Shown here one piece after another: positions 51,707 through 61,651 of a stretch of 64,000 bases of DNA. The notes beneath the pieces were generated by a model. It ran no database searches. It saw nothing but the letters and a program-made list of their open reading frames with translations, and had not been told where the DNA came from. Made by a program: the position numbers and the translations under genes. Location of the stretch: contig SFFY01000005.1 in NCBI GenBank assembly GCA_004556745.1, positions 5,379-69,378 on the forward strand, given 5' to 3'. The first letter of the stretch is position 1; the number at the start of each line of letters is the position of its first letter. This stretch comes from Bacteroidales bacterium (GTDB lineage Bacteria; Bacteroidota; Bacteroidia; Bacteroidales; Bacteroidaceae).

Positions 51707-53125
51707 TCAGTCTTTCTTCCAGTTTTTAGTTTTCTCTTTCAGTGCCTTAATGAGTTCCTCCACGCCGGAGCAATCGGCAACGTCGCGAAAATAGTCAAGG
51801 GTTTCGTCGGGATGGGAATGGAGGGCAAGGTAGAGATAATAAGAAAAAATCTCCTTGTCCTTCACAAACTCAAAAATGGCGCGTGCTATGCCGGGCGTGG
51901 CGCTTAGGGTGATATACTCTGGCCGCGTGATGCAATGGTGCCACAGCAGGAAGGCTTTGTCGTAGATCTTATTTTCTGCAAGAAACCATACCGTCATGTT
52001 GAAGAGTTCGGAGTTCGACGGCATGAGTTCGTGCACGCGGTCGAGCAGCTCCACTCCATAGGCGGGCTTCTGGAAATCCGCTATTTGTTTGAGCGTATGC
52101 TTGAGGTGCTGTAAGTTGCTTGCGTCGAACGAGGATAGGGCAAGGGCGCACTGCTTGGCATTGGCGTCGTCGCCGATAAAGCAATACGTCCAGCCGAGCA
52201 TCAGGAGCAGCGTCACGCGGTCGGGACTGTCGAACGGCGTGAGCTTGAGCGCGCGGCGCAAAATGGGTAGGGCATCTCCGGGCCGGGAGTCATCGAGCAG
52301 CGCCTGCGCCAAAGGCATCGCCACGTAAAGGTCTTCAGGGTGCTGCTTACTGTATTTCTTTGCTTCGTCGAAGATATCATCGTTTAGTTGCTCGCTGCAC
52401 AGCAGGCCGATGATGCGCTGGCGCATGGCCAAGTCGGATTTCGGATTGATGGCTAAGGCATAGTCGGCGCACTCGCGCATTTCCTGAAAATTGCCCTGCA
52501 TCTGCCGAATATTTGCCATTTGCTCCCACGAGCGCTGATTATAGGGGTCGAGGTCGATGAGCTTGTTGGATTCTTCAACCGCTTTGTCGTAATCGTGATT
52601 TTGGAAGTGGCACTCAGCCATAAGTTCCAGGGCGTGCGGTTTCTCGGCATGTCCGTCGGGAACATGTTTAAGGAAATAGGTGGCTTCGGTGTAAAGACCG
52701 TAGTCGATAAGTAATTCGGCAATATCTACAATGAGCTCGACACGATTGGGGACTAACTTGTCGTCCATAATCTTTTCCACGAAGAAGAAAGCACGGTCCC
52801 AATCGCCGGAGGCAATATTCTCCTCGACGCGAAACAGTTTGGCATCGGCACATTCCTGGTCGGAAAGGTTGTCGATAATGGCACGCGCCTCGTCCCAATG
52901 CCCCTCGCTTTTGAGACGGTAGGCCTTGGTAATCCAAATATCCTCGTTGTCAGGATATTGCGCCAGCGCGAAGCCGAGGCATTGGTCGGCGTCGGCATAT
53001 CGCTCGTTTTTGATATAGTAATCAATGATGTCGAGCAGGTCGTCCGCCTCGAAGTATTCGTTGAGCGATATCTTGCTCAGACTTTGCTCGTAGCGCGAAA
53101 GTGTTTCGTTGAATTTGTTTTCCAT
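51707..53125 (-). CDS. Tetratricopeptide repeat protein
   Basis: The protein has 472 residues with no signal peptide and many TPR-like helix pairs, for example ADADQCLGFALAQYPDNEDIW, EESNKLIDLDPYNQRSWEQMANI, CADYALAINPKSDLAMRQ and ALPILRRALKLTPFDSPDR. It probably forms a superhelical interaction surface in the cytoplasm; partners are unknown. The last residues (ELIKALKEKTKNWKKD) are basic. It is flanked upstream by a 933-bp repeat-filled gap. Confidence 0.88.
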   Translation of the reverse strand: MENKFNETLSRYEQSLSKISLNEYFEADDLLDIIDYYIKNERYADADQCLGFALAQYPDNEDIWITKAYRLKSEGHWDEARAIIDNLSDQECADAKLFRVEENIASGDWDRAFFFVEKIMDDKLVPNRVELIVDIAELLIDYGLYTEATYFLKHVPDGHAEKPHALELMAECHFQNHDYDKAVEESNKLIDLDPYNQRSWEQMANIRQMQGNFQEMRECADYALAINPKSDLAMRQRIIGLLCSEQLNDDIFDEAKKYSKQHPEDLYVAMPLAQALLDDSRPGDALPILRRALKLTPFDSPDRVTLLLMLGWTYCFIGDDANAKQCALALSSFDASNLQHLKHTLKQIADFQKPAYGVELLDRVHELMPSNSELFNMTVWFLAENKIYDKAFLLWHHCITRPEYITLSATPGIARAIFEFVKDKEIFSYYLYLALHSHPDETLDYFRDVADCSGVEELIKALKEKTKNWKKD

Positions 53126-53220
53126 AAGAATAGGGTGGGGCGCATCACGCCCGTAAGATTGTTTAGGGCAAATTTACGCTTTTCTTATGAGATAGCAAGC
53201 AAGTCGAGGCGTTGCACGAT

Positions 53221-53305
53221 TTATTTTGACGCAACGGGGACAACATAAGACAACATCGCATTGAAAAGGTCCTTTGTTGTTATGACGACAACGGGGACAA
53301 CGGGG
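53221..53305. repeat. Repeat family D, partial copy
   Basis: Contains TTATTTTGACGCAACGGGGACAAC, AAGACAAC and TATGACGACAACGGGGACAAC, the core wording of the 227-bp elements, without their ends. Confidence 0.6.
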
Positions 53306-53340
53306 CGCGTTTTACATGCCCGCCGGCGGAATGATGGTTG

Positions 53341-53665
53341 CGCCGCAAGGGGTAATGGGTGGGGCGGGCTGTAAGCTCAATTGTTGCACCGAGCCCAGGG
53401 CAAAGCGTAGCGACTCCCTGGGTGAGCTATGATGCATTGTTTAGAGTGTCCCGCTCTGCAAGAGCAGTTACCATTATGAGGGGCATCGCCCCGCGGCATT
53501 GCGGACGCGGTAAGGTTACGCGCTTTTCGCGCGTGGCATTTTACGCCAATCGGCGTAAAATGCCAAATGTTTTAATCGCGGAATACGCTCACCCGGGCGT
53601 TGCCCTGGGCTATGGGCAACAATTGGGCTTACAGCCCGCCACAATCAATTACCCATGCGGCGCAT
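53341..53665. repeat. Large composite inverted repeat with internal hairpins
   Basis: Arms 53363-53387 and 53616-53640 pair over 25 bp with one mismatch (GGCGGGCTGTAAGCTCAA...). Inside are CCCAGGGC/GCCCTGGG pairs, a GGCATTTTACGCC / GGCGTAAAATGCC hairpin (about 53537-53566) and a GCGCGAAAAGCGCG-like hairpin. Outer GCCGCA...GGTAAT motifs extend the symmetry. Confidence 0.7.
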
Positions 53666-53867
53666 GGATTAATGGTTGTGGGCGAAGTGCCTGGAAGGCA
53701 GATAGAAAGCAAAACTCCAAGGTCACGTAAGCACAATTATCATGTCACGTATACTCTATCATCCGTACACGTCAAATGCCATCTTTTACCGTAGCAATTT
53801 TTTCCTTTCCCCTTGATATTTTTCCCTTTCTCCCTTATATTTTTTACTATCTGCTAAGAAACAGTTT

Positions 53868-53947
53868 GTTACAAACTTTGTAACGCTTGTTACAAACTTT
53901 CTAATACATGTTACAAACTTTGTAATACGTGTTACAAACTTTGTAAC
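53868..53947 (-). repeat. Repeat family A, copy 3 (inverted orientation)
   Basis: Units start at 53868, 53889, 53910 and 53931, exactly 21 bp apart. Read on the minus strand the spacers are ACGT, ATGT, AAGC, the same order as copy 2, and the unit 2 and unit 3 variants match. So this is the same element inverted. Confidence 0.9.
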
Positions 53948-53978
53948 AAAAAAAATCTTGGAACAAATAAAAAAAATT

Positions 53979-54004
53979 GCGCAGAAAGGAAAAACTTTCT
54001 GCGC
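53979..54004 (-). terminator. glnS terminator
   Basis: 10-bp stem GCGCAGAAAG / CTTTCTGCGC (53979-53988, 53995-54004). On the minus strand the stem is followed by AATTTTTTTTATTTG. Confidence 0.8.
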
Positions 54005-54058
54005 AGATAGGGAAATTTTTCAAGGGATTAGTGGCTATGAGGAGAGAGCCACGGGTTT

Positions 54059-55750
54059 CTATTTCTTAGCCCAGCTGTCTTTCAGTCCGACGGTGCGGTT
54101 GAACACAAGCTTTTCGGGCGTGGAGTGCTTGTCGTAGGTGAAATAGCCGATGCGCTGGAATTGCAGGTAGCGCGTGGCGGTCTGCTCGGCGACGTACTTC
54201 TCGACGTAGCAGTTGGGCAACACGGTGAGCGAGTCGGGGTTGAGCAATTCGCGGAAGTCGCGCTCGTCGGCGGAAGGGTTTTCCACGTTGAAGAGGCGGT
54301 CGTAGAGTCGTACCTCTGCGGGCAGACAGTGGGCCGCGCTCACCCAGTGGAGCGTGCCTTTCACCTTGCGGTTGGCGCCTTCGAGACCGCTGCGGCTCTC
54401 GGGGTCGTATTCGCAATAGATTTCCTCGATGGTGCCGTCGGCGGCTTTCTTGCATCCCGTGCATTTCACGATGTAAGCGTTTTTGAGGCGCACTTCCTTG
54501 CCGGGTACCATGCGGAAGAATTTCTTGGGCGCGTCTTCCATAAAGTCTTCGCGCTCAATCCACAGTTCGCGGCTGAAGGTGATGGTGTGCGTGCCGTCGG
54601 CTTCGTTTTCGGGGTTGTTCACGGCTTCCATTTCCTCCGTCTGTCCTTCGGGATAGTTGGTCACGATGAGTTTCACGGGGTTGAGCACGGCAGACACGCG
54701 GAGCGAGCGGGCGTTGAGGTCCTCGCGGGCGGCGGCTTCGAGCATGGCGTAGTCGTTGAGTGCGTCGAACTTCGTGTAGCCAATCATGTCCACAAACTTG
54801 CGCACGGCCTCGGGCGAGTAGCCTCGGCGGCGCAGGCCGCAGACCGTCGGCATGCGGGGGTCGTCCCAGCCGTCTACCAGGCCTTCCTTGACCAAAGCGA
54901 GCAACTTGCGCTTGCTCATCACCGTGTAGGTGAGGTTCAGGCGGTTGAACTCGTACTGGCGCGGGCGGTGGTCTTCGAGGTCGTTGCCTTCTTTAAGCTC
55001 GTCGATAAAGTAATCGTAGAGCGGGCGGTGGGGCACAAACTCGAGGGTGCAGATAGAGTGGGTCACGCCTTCGAAGTAGTCGCTCTGACCATGTGCGAAG
55101 TCGTACATGGGATAGGCTTTCCACTTCGTGCCAGTGCGGTGGTGCTCCTTATTGATGATGCGGTAGATGATGGGGTCGCGGAAGTGCATGTTGGGGTTCG
55201 CCATGTCGATCTTGGCGCGGAGCACCATAGAGCCTTCGGGCAGTTCGCCGCTGTTCATCTTCTCAAACAGGGCGAGGCTTTCCTCGATGGGGCGGTTGCG
55301 GAAGGGGCTTTCGGTGCCGGCCTGCGTGGGCGTGCCTTTTTGCTGCGCTATTTCCTCGCTCGTCTGCTCGTCTACGTAAGCCTTGCCCTCTTTGATGAGC
55401 CGCACGGCGAAGTCCCAGAGTTGCTGGAAATAGTCGGAGGCATAATATATATTGCCCCACTTGAAGCCGAGCCATTCAATGTCTTCCTTAATCGAGTCGA
55501 CATATTCGGTGTCTTCCTTTTGGGGGTTGGTGTCGTCGAAACGCAGGTTGCACACGCCGCCAAACTTCTGCGCCACGCCGAAGTCCATGCAAATGGCCTT
55601 GGCATGACCAATGTGGAGATAGCCGTTCGGCTCGGGCGGGAAACGTGTCTGGAGACGGCCGTCATTCTTACCGTCGGCCAAGTCGCGCGCAACGATTTGC
55701 TCTATAAAGTTCAAGTAAGCCTTTTCTTTTGGTGCAACGTTTTCTGTCAT
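54059..55750 (-). CDS. glnS: Glutamine--tRNA ligase
   Basis: The protein has 563 residues, normal for GlnRS. The class I HIGH motif is in RFPPEPNGYLHIGHAKAICMDF, and the KMSKS-like site is VMSKRKLL. GlnRS-specific pieces include GWDDPRMPTVCGLRRRGYSPEAVRKF and the C-terminal anticodon-binding beta barrels (VRLKNAYIVKCTGCKKAADGTIEEIYCEYDPESRSG). It charges tRNA-Gln directly, so this organism need not rely on the amidotransferase route. Leftward gene with its own terminator. Confidence 0.96.
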   Translation of the reverse strand: MTENVAPKEKAYLNFIEQIVARDLADGKNDGRLQTRFPPEPNGYLHIGHAKAICMDFGVAQKFGGVCNLRFDDTNPQKEDTEYVDSIKEDIEWLGFKWGNIYYASDYFQQLWDFAVRLIKEGKAYVDEQTSEEIAQQKGTPTQAGTESPFRNRPIEESLALFEKMNSGELPEGSMVLRAKIDMANPNMHFRDPIIYRIINKEHHRTGTKWKAYPMYDFAHGQSDYFEGVTHSICTLEFVPHRPLYDYFIDELKEGNDLEDHRPRQYEFNRLNLTYTVMSKRKLLALVKEGLVDGWDDPRMPTVCGLRRRGYSPEAVRKFVDMIGYTKFDALNDYAMLEAAAREDLNARSLRVSAVLNPVKLIVTNYPEGQTEEMEAVNNPENEADGTHTITFSRELWIEREDFMEDAPKKFFRMVPGKEVRLKNAYIVKCTGCKKAADGTIEEIYCEYDPESRSGLEGANRKVKGTLHWVSAAHCLPAEVRLYDRLFNVENPSADERDFRELLNPDSLTVLPNCYVEKYVAEQTATRYLQFQRIGYFTYDKHSTPEKLVFNRTVGLKDSWAKK

Positions 55751-55866
55751 AAGTTGTTAAGTGTTTGTTTCCTGTAATTATTTTGACACGTGGTTTCGGA
55801 CATTCCAGAAACGGGCCACTAATTATCTGCTATTAAAGTCGAAGAGTCAAAGAGCGCGAGGGGCGC

Positions 55867-58044
55867 TTAGTTTGCCATTTCGGAGATAAACTTGATGCGC
55901 ACGAGGCGGATTTCTTCTTCCGAGTATTCGTCGCCAAGTTCATCGATGGCGTCGTCAAGGTCGTCAGTTTCAGACTCTTTGAAGTATTGGTAAATGTCCT
56001 CCACGTGGTCTTCGTCCATCACGTCGTTGATGAAATAATCGATGTTGATCTTCGTGCCGGAATAGACAATGGCTTCGATTTTGTCGAGCAGTTCGTCAAA
56101 TTCCAGTCCCTTGGCGACGGCGATGTCGTCGAGTGCCACCTGACGGTCGATGCTGCTGATAATGGCCACCTTGTCCTTTGCCTTGTTGGCCACGGTGCGG
56201 ATGCGGAGGTCTTCGGGGCGTTCGATTTCAAAGTCCTTGCAATGCTGCTTGATGAGTTTGCAGAACTCCGAGCCGTAGCGCTTGGCCTTGCCTGCGCCCA
56301 CGCCGGGAATGTTTTGCAGTTCCTCGATGGTCTGCGGATAAATGGTGGCCATCGCTTCGAGCGAGGGGTCTTGGAAAATCACGTAGGGCGGCACGTCCAA
56401 ATCCTTGGAGAGACGCTTGCGCAGGTCTTTGAGCATCTGGAAGAGCGTGGGGTCGACGGCGCACGAAGCTGCGTCCTGCGGGATATTAGCTTCTTCTTCG
56501 TCGAAATCGCGCTCCTCGACGATGGGGAAAGAAACGGGATTTTTCATAAAATCGCGGCCCTCGTCGGTAACGCTCAGCACGCCGAAGTCTTCAACGTCCT
56601 TGGCGATATAGCCGGCTATGACGGCCTGGCGGATAACGGCGTTCCAGGTGCGCTCGCTTTCATCATCTCCAATGCCAAACACTTCAAGTTCGTCGTGATG
56701 ATGGGCGCAAACCTCGTCGGTGGGCTTGCCCATCAGAATATCCTTTACATAGTCTTCGCGGAAGTGCTCCTTAATGGCGATAATCACTTCCAAAACCTTA
56801 TTTAATTGTGTTTTTGCTTCCACTTGTTTTTTAGGATTAATACAGTTATCACAGTTTTCGCAATTATCCTGGAGATATTCTTCTCCGAAATAATGCAGCA
56901 ACAGCTTGCGGCGGCAAACGGAACTTTCGGCATAGGCTGCGGTTTCTTTAAGCAGTTGCTTGCCAATCTCCTGTTCTGCGAGCGGCTTGCCTTCCATGAA
57001 CTTCTCGAGTTTCTGAAGGTCTTTGTAAGAATAGAAAGCGATGCATTGCCCTTCGCCCCCGTCGCGTCCGGCGCGACCCGTTTCCTGGTAATAGCCTTCA
57101 AGGCTCTTGGGTATGTCGTAGTGGATAACGAAGCGAACGTCGGGCTTGTCGATGCCCATGCCGAAGGCAATGGTGGCGACGATCACGTCGATGCGCTCCA
57201 TGATGAAGTCGTCCTGCGTTTGCGAGCGCATGGCGGGCTCCATGCCGGCATGATAGGCTTCCGCCTTGATGTCGTTGGTGCGTAGCACCTCCGCCAGCTC
57301 CTCCACTTTCTTCCTGCTCAAACAATAGATGATACCGCTTTTGCCGGAGTGTTGCTTGATGAATTTAATTATGTCTTTGTTTATATTTTCTGTTTTCGGC
57401 CGCACCTCATAATATAAGTTGGGGCGGTTGAAAGAACTCTTGTACTCCACGGCGTCGGGGATGCCAAGATTTTTCTTTATATCGGTCTTCACCTTCTCGG
57501 TCGCCGTTGCGGTGAGCGCGATGACCGGCGCGTTGCCGATTTCGTTGATGATGGGGCGAATCTTGCGGTACTCGGGCCGGAAGTCGTGCCCCCACTCGGA
57601 AATGCAGTGCGCCTCGTCGACGGCGTAGAAGGAGATTTTTATAGATTTGAGGAACGCTACGTTGTCTTCCTTCGTCAGCGACTCGGGCGCCACGTAGAGC
57701 AGTTTCGTAAGCCCGGAGCGAATGTCGCGCTTCACCTTGTCCACCTGCGATTTCGTGAGGGAGGAGTTGATGAAGTGCGCCACGCCGTCCTCTTGACTCA
57801 TGTGGCGCATCGCGTCCACCTGATTCTTCATCAGGGCAATGAGCGGCGAGATTACGATCGCCGTTCCGTCCATCAGAAGCGAGGGCAATTGGTAACACAT
57901 CGACTTGCCGCCGCCCGTAGGCATAAGCACAAAAACATCTTTGCCGTCCAGCAGGCTGCGGATAACGGCTTCCTGATTGTTTTTGAAAGAGTCAAAGCCA
58001 AAATGGCGTTTGAGCGCTTTGTGTAAATCCAATTTTGCCTTCAT
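55867..58044 (-). CDS. recQ: ATP-dependent DNA helicase RecQ
   Basis: The protein has 725 residues. The SF2 helicase core has VLMPTGGGKSMCYQLPSLL (Walker A), DEAHCISEWGHDFRPEY (Walker B), TATAT and GRAGRDGGEGQCIAFYS (motif VI). An RQC zinc site (CRRKLLLHYFGEEYLQDNCENCDNC), a winged helix and an HRDC domain (LRKRLSKDLDVPPYVIFQD...) follow. An extra about 120-residue acidic tail (ESETDDLDDAIDELGDEYSEEE) is longer than in E. coli RecQ. It unwinds DNA in recombination repair. Confidence 0.95.
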   Translation of the reverse strand: MKAKLDLHKALKRHFGFDSFKNNQEAVIRSLLDGKDVFVLMPTGGGKSMCYQLPSLLMDGTAIVISPLIALMKNQVDAMRHMSQEDGVAHFINSSLTKSQVDKVKRDIRSGLTKLLYVAPESLTKEDNVAFLKSIKISFYAVDEAHCISEWGHDFRPEYRKIRPIINEIGNAPVIALTATATEKVKTDIKKNLGIPDAVEYKSSFNRPNLYYEVRPKTENINKDIIKFIKQHSGKSGIIYCLSRKKVEELAEVLRTNDIKAEAYHAGMEPAMRSQTQDDFIMERIDVIVATIAFGMGIDKPDVRFVIHYDIPKSLEGYYQETGRAGRDGGEGQCIAFYSYKDLQKLEKFMEGKPLAEQEIGKQLLKETAAYAESSVCRRKLLLHYFGEEYLQDNCENCDNCINPKKQVEAKTQLNKVLEVIIAIKEHFREDYVKDILMGKPTDEVCAHHHDELEVFGIGDDESERTWNAVIRQAVIAGYIAKDVEDFGVLSVTDEGRDFMKNPVSFPIVEERDFDEEEANIPQDAASCAVDPTLFQMLKDLRKRLSKDLDVPPYVIFQDPSLEAMATIYPQTIEELQNIPGVGAGKAKRYGSEFCKLIKQHCKDFEIERPEDLRIRTVANKAKDKVAIISSIDRQVALDDIAVAKGLEFDELLDKIEAIVYSGTKINIDYFINDVMDEDHVEDIYQYFKESETDDLDDAIDELGDEYSEEEIRLVRIKFISEMAN

Positions 58045-58089
58045 GGGAGGGAAGAGGTAAGGTATTCTTATAGGCGTGGCTACGCTGCG

Positions 58090-60225
58090 CTAACGTTTGA
58101 GGCAAACGGTCAGCGATGTACCGTCGTGTGTCTGCACGATATAGAAGCCGGGCGTGGGCAACTGCGAGAGCGGCAGGCGGTGGCCGGCCAGGTCGTAGAG
58201 GGCGGCGATGCAGTTTCCTTTGTAGAAAAGGTCTTTTCCGCTAACCCCGAAATCTTCGGTGCTTATGGTGGAAATGCCTTCTATTACGTTGCACTCGGCA
58301 TCGGCAGGGACGAGCGAATAGAGACAGCCGGCATCGGTGACATTCGTGCCGTTGCCCCAGTTCAGCACGAGATAATTTCGCGCACTGCCCGACTGGTTCA
58401 GTTCCGAAGTGCCGTTGCTGATGGCATAGAGGCAGCCCATAATGCCGCTTGTGGTGAGTGTCCACCCGGAGGCGGGCGGCGTGGTGGAAGTCGGCATCTG
58501 CACGGCCGGTATCTTCACTTCGCCCGTTGTCAGGAAGAGGCCCGAGGCACGGTTCACGAGGTCGTAAGTGCCGTCGGCGCGGCGCGTCAGTTTCCACATC
58601 GAGGCATTGCCTTGGGGCTCGGTGAAACCTTTAAGACCGTCGGTCGTATGCGTGGTGTAGCGGCTTTCACGTTTGGGCGTGATAAGATAGTACCAAAACG
58701 TTGTATCAGTAGCCGTGACGGGCAAGCGCAGTTCGGCGAGCCGTGACGCCATAAGTTCGGCTTCGGCAGGGCGGGAGGAGTAGACATTGGCGGTTTCGCC
58801 GGGGTCGGCAGCAAGGTCGTAGAGCTGCGGCGTGGACAAATAGCCCGTCTCAATGTTGACGGTTGTGATTTTTGCCGCGCCGTTCGACGGCTCAATGTAT
58901 TTCCATTGCCCGCTTTGCAGAGAAAGCGTGCGGTTGGCTGCCATTGTGGCTGCGAAACTGCGGTCGTCGGCATTGCGGCCCAGCCAAGTGTCGAGGCTGT
59001 TGCGGCTGTCGATGCCTGCCCCGAGGGGCACGTTGGTATTGATGAGGGCAGCAGCGTCGGCCAGCAGGTCGATCTGCGACACCAAAGCATTGGAAGTATC
59101 GCCGCTGCGCACGGTGCCGGGCCAGCAAACGATGAAAGGCACGCGCGTGCCGGCTTCGAAGGCACTGTACTTGCCGCCGCGCCAATTTCCCCAGGGCGTG
59201 TGGCTGCCGTTCAGTGTGGCGGCCTGGTCCTGATAGCCGTCGTCGAGTACGGGACCGTTGTCGCTGGTGAGTATGACGAGCGTGTTGTCCGTCAGCCCGT
59301 TGGCTTCAAGTGCTGCCAATACGTTGCCAACAGTTTCGTCGAATTGCAGGATGGCTTCGCCGCGCAGTCCGAGCACGCTCTTGCCGCGAAAACGCTCGTT
59401 CGGCATACGCGGCACGTGCACATCGTTGGTGCAGAGATACATAAAGAAGGGTTGCTCTTTGTTCCGCTCAATGAAGCGTACGGCGGCTGCCGAAATTGAG
59501 TCGGCAATATCTTCATCGCGCCAAAGGGCACGGCCGCCGCCTTTCATGTAACCTATGCGCCCGATGCCGTTCACAATGCTCTGATTGTGTCCGTGGCTCG
59601 ACTTGAGTTTGGTGAGCAGTTCGGGGTTTGCGGCACCCGTGGGCTCGCCTTCAAAGTTCGAGGTGTAGTTCACAGAGATAGGCGCAGTGGGGTCGTAGTT
59701 CACCACGCGTCCGTCTTCGATAAAGACGCAGGGCACGCGGTCGGCAGTGGCGGCCATTAGGTAGTGGTGGTCAAAGCCGATGTCGGCGGGCGACATGTCG
59801 AGCGTGCCGTTCCAGCCTTGCGTTCCTTGCTTATCGCCCAGACCCAAATGCCATTTGCCAATGGCAGCCGTGGCGTAGCCTTTTTGCTTAAAGATGTCGG
59901 CCACTGTGGTTTGGCTGGGGCGGATAATCATGCCCGCATCGCCCGTGGCGATGTCGGTACCGTGGCGGCGGAAGCAGTACTCGCCTGTGAGAAGGCTATA
60001 ACGCGAGGGCGTGCTAGTAGAGGCACAGGCGTGGGCATTGGTAAAGCGCAGGCCCGCCGATGCCAGCCGGTCCACGTTGGGCGTGCTGACGCGGGTGGCG
60101 CCATAGCAGGAAAGGTCGCCGTAGCCCAAGTCGTCTGCTAAAATCACAACTACATTAGGCAACTGCTGCGCACTCAGGGGCGCAGCGATAGCGGCAAGTA
60201 TGCCGCCGATAAGGGAGCGTTTCAT
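58090..60225 (-). CDS. Secreted sulfatase (Ser-type) with C-terminal accessory and sorting domains
   Basis: The protein has 711 residues from the ATG at 60225 (MKRSLIGGILAAIAAPLSAQ, signal peptide). Sulfatase motifs: VVVILADDLGYGDLSCYG (metal-binding DD), S71-TPSR75 with Ser as the formylglycine precursor, GKWHLGLGDK and TSDNGPVLDDG. Residues from about 530 look like a ricin-type beta-trefoil (MWKLTRRADGTYDLVNRASGLFLTT). The end (ALYDLAGHRLPLSQLPTPGFYIVQTHDG) resembles a T9SS sorting domain. It probably removes sulfate from host or dietary glycans. Ser-type enzymes need an anaerobic maturase (anSME), not in this window. Confidence 0.9.
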   Translation of the reverse strand: MKRSLIGGILAAIAAPLSAQQLPNVVVILADDLGYGDLSCYGATRVSTPNVDRLASAGLRFTNAHACASTSTPSRYSLLTGEYCFRRHGTDIATGDAGMIIRPSQTTVADIFKQKGYATAAIGKWHLGLGDKQGTQGWNGTLDMSPADIGFDHHYLMAATADRVPCVFIEDGRVVNYDPTAPISVNYTSNFEGEPTGAANPELLTKLKSSHGHNQSIVNGIGRIGYMKGGGRALWRDEDIADSISAAAVRFIERNKEQPFFMYLCTNDVHVPRMPNERFRGKSVLGLRGEAILQFDETVGNVLAALEANGLTDNTLVILTSDNGPVLDDGYQDQAATLNGSHTPWGNWRGGKYSAFEAGTRVPFIVCWPGTVRSGDTSNALVSQIDLLADAAALINTNVPLGAGIDSRNSLDTWLGRNADDRSFAATMAANRTLSLQSGQWKYIEPSNGAAKITTVNIETGYLSTPQLYDLAADPGETANVYSSRPAEAELMASRLAELRLPVTATDTTFWYYLITPKRESRYTTHTTDGLKGFTEPQGNASMWKLTRRADGTYDLVNRASGLFLTTGEVKIPAVQMPTSTTPPASGWTLTTSGIMGCLYAISNGTSELNQSGSARNYLVLNWGNGTNVTDAGCLYSLVPADAECNVIEGISTISTEDFGVSGKDLFYKGNCIAALYDLAGHRLPLSQLPTPGFYIVQTHDGTSLTVCLKR

Positions 60226-60279
60226 GTAGATGTTAGAAATTAGCATGTCTCTGCGAGTAAAAATTGCCGTTTTGCCTAA

Positions 60280-60287
60280 CAAAGTTA
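60280..60287 (-). promoter_or_regulatory. TAACTTTG promoter box for the sulfatase
   Basis: Minus-strand match, 54 bp before the ATG at 60225. An AATTATCTGCTAAGAAAC word lies about 28 bp further upstream. Confidence 0.5.
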
Positions 60288-60352
60288 GAAACTAATTTGA
60301 AATTTGCACGTTTCTTAGCAGATAATTTGCTTTTTGCCTCAAAAAATTCCGC

Positions 60353-61651
60353 TTATGCCTGCTGACGGAACACGAGGTTTTTTTCCAGTTGCTCCGCGGC
60401 GTAGGCTTTCGTTACCTCAAATTCTTTCTTTTTAGAAGAAGGCAGTTCAAACATTGCGTCGCGCATAATCGACTCAACAATGGAGCGCAGACCGCGCGCA
60501 CCGAGTTTGTAATCCACGGCTTTATCCACGATGTACTCCAAAGCATCGGGCGCAAAGGAGAGTTTGATGCCGTCCATTTCGAGCAGTTTTGCGTTTTGCT
60601 TGATGATGGAGTTCTTCGGTTCCACGAGGATGCGGCGCAGAGCCTCGCGGTCGAGCTTTTGCAGATACGTGAGCACCGGCAGGCGGCCGATGATTTCGGG
60701 GATCAGTCCGAAGCTCTTCAAGTCTTGCGGCACGATGTACTGCATCAGGTTGTTGGGGTCGATGCGCATCGCGTTTTGCACGGAATTATATCCCACGGTA
60801 TGCGTATTTAGCCGCTGCGCAATCTTCTTTTCGATGCCATCGAATGCGCCGCCGCAGATGAAGAGAATGTTTTTCGTGTTGACGTGGATATAGTCCTGGT
60901 CGGGGTGCTTGCGTCCGCCCTTTGGCGGCACGTTTACAATAGAGCCTTCGAGGAGCTTGAGCAATCCTTGCTGCACGCCCTCGCCCGACACGTCGCGGGT
61001 GATGGAGGGGTTGTCGCTCTTGCGGGCAATCTTGTCAATCTCGTCGATAAAGACAATGCCGCGCTCGGCTTCCTTCACGTTGAAATCCGCCACTTGCAGC
61101 AGGCGCGAGAGTATGCTCTCCACGTCTTCGCCCACGTAGCCGGCTTCGGTGAACACCGTAGCGTCGACAATCGTAAACGGCACGTCGAGGAGTTTGGCAA
61201 TGGTGCGGGCGAGCAATGTCTTGCCCGTACCCGTCGAGCCTACCATAATAATATTGGATTTCTCAATCTCTACCTCGTCGGCACCGGCTTGCTGCTGGCT
61301 GGCCAAACGCTTGTAATGGTTGTAGACGGCAACGGCCAACGTGCGTTTCGCATCGTCCTGACCGATAACGTATTGGTCGAGATAGGCTTTAATCTCGGCA
61401 GGCTTGGGCACGGAACGCTTCTCGGCAGCGACCTTTGCCTTTTTGGCTTTCGCGCCTTTGCTTTTAGCGTATGCCGGTCCTACATCATCGGCTGCGTCAT
61501 CGTCAATCAGTCCATATTCCGATAGCATACGGCTGGCCGTCTGTATGCAATCCGCACAGATGTAGCCGTTAACGCCGCTGAGCAGGATAGAACCGCATTC
61601 ATTTTCCGTCCTACCGCAGAAAGAGCATCTTATATCTTTCTTATTTGCCAT
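60353..61651 (-). CDS. clpX: ATP-dependent Clp protease ATP-binding subunit ClpX
   Basis: The protein has 432 residues from the ATG at 61651 ([19 protein letters not shown]). The N-terminal zinc-binding domain has C-x2-C...C-x2-C (CSFC, CADC). The AAA+ core has [20 protein letters not shown] (Walker A), [13 protein letters not shown] (Walker B), GYVGEDVES and [14 protein letters not shown]. It unfolds substrates for ClpP. Its start overlaps the end of clpP by 11 bp, which indicates translational coupling. An upstream in-frame TTG would add seven residues. Confidence 0.96.
   Translation of the reverse strand: MANKKDIRCSFCGRTENECGSILLSGVNGYICADCIQTASRMLSEYGLIDDDAADDVGPAYAKSKGAKAKKAKVAAEKRSVPKPAEIKAYLDQYVIGQDDAKRTLAVAVYNHYKRLASQQQAGADEVEIEKSNIIMVGSTGTGKTLLARTIAKLLDVPFTIVDATVFTEAGYVGEDVESILSRLLQVADFNVKEAERGIVFIDEIDKIARKSDNPSITRDVSGEGVQQGLLKLLEGSIVNVPPKGGRKHPDQDYIHVNTKNILFICGGAFDGIEKKIAQRLNTHTVGYNSVQNAMRIDPNNLMQYIVPQDLKSFGLIPEIIGRLPVLTYLQKLDREALRRILVEPKNSIIKQNAKLLEMDGIKLSFAPDALEYIVDKAVDYKLGARGLRSIVESIMRDAMFELPSSKKKEFEVTKAYAAEQLEKNLVFRQQA

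Larger units (their letters stand above)
53126..54058. other. 933-bp gene-free interval packed with repeats
   Basis: From left to right: a family D fragment (53221-53305), a hairpin cluster (53341-53665), a family C fragment (TGCCTGGAAGGCA near 53690), family A flank and array (53790-53960) and the glnS terminator. A 123-residue frame (53359-53730) is made of repeat sequence and is not a gene. Confidence 0.7.

Noticed and set aside
53359..53730. Open frame of 123 residues
   Set aside because: It is translated from the composite inverted repeat and family C fragment; composition follows the repeats, and there is no domain, start context or conservation signal.
60353..60353. tRNA or rRNA genes anywhere in the window
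   Set aside because: All intergenic gaps were read for TpsiC-arm-like GGTTCGAATCC motifs and conserved rRNA segments; none was seen, though no covariance search could be run.
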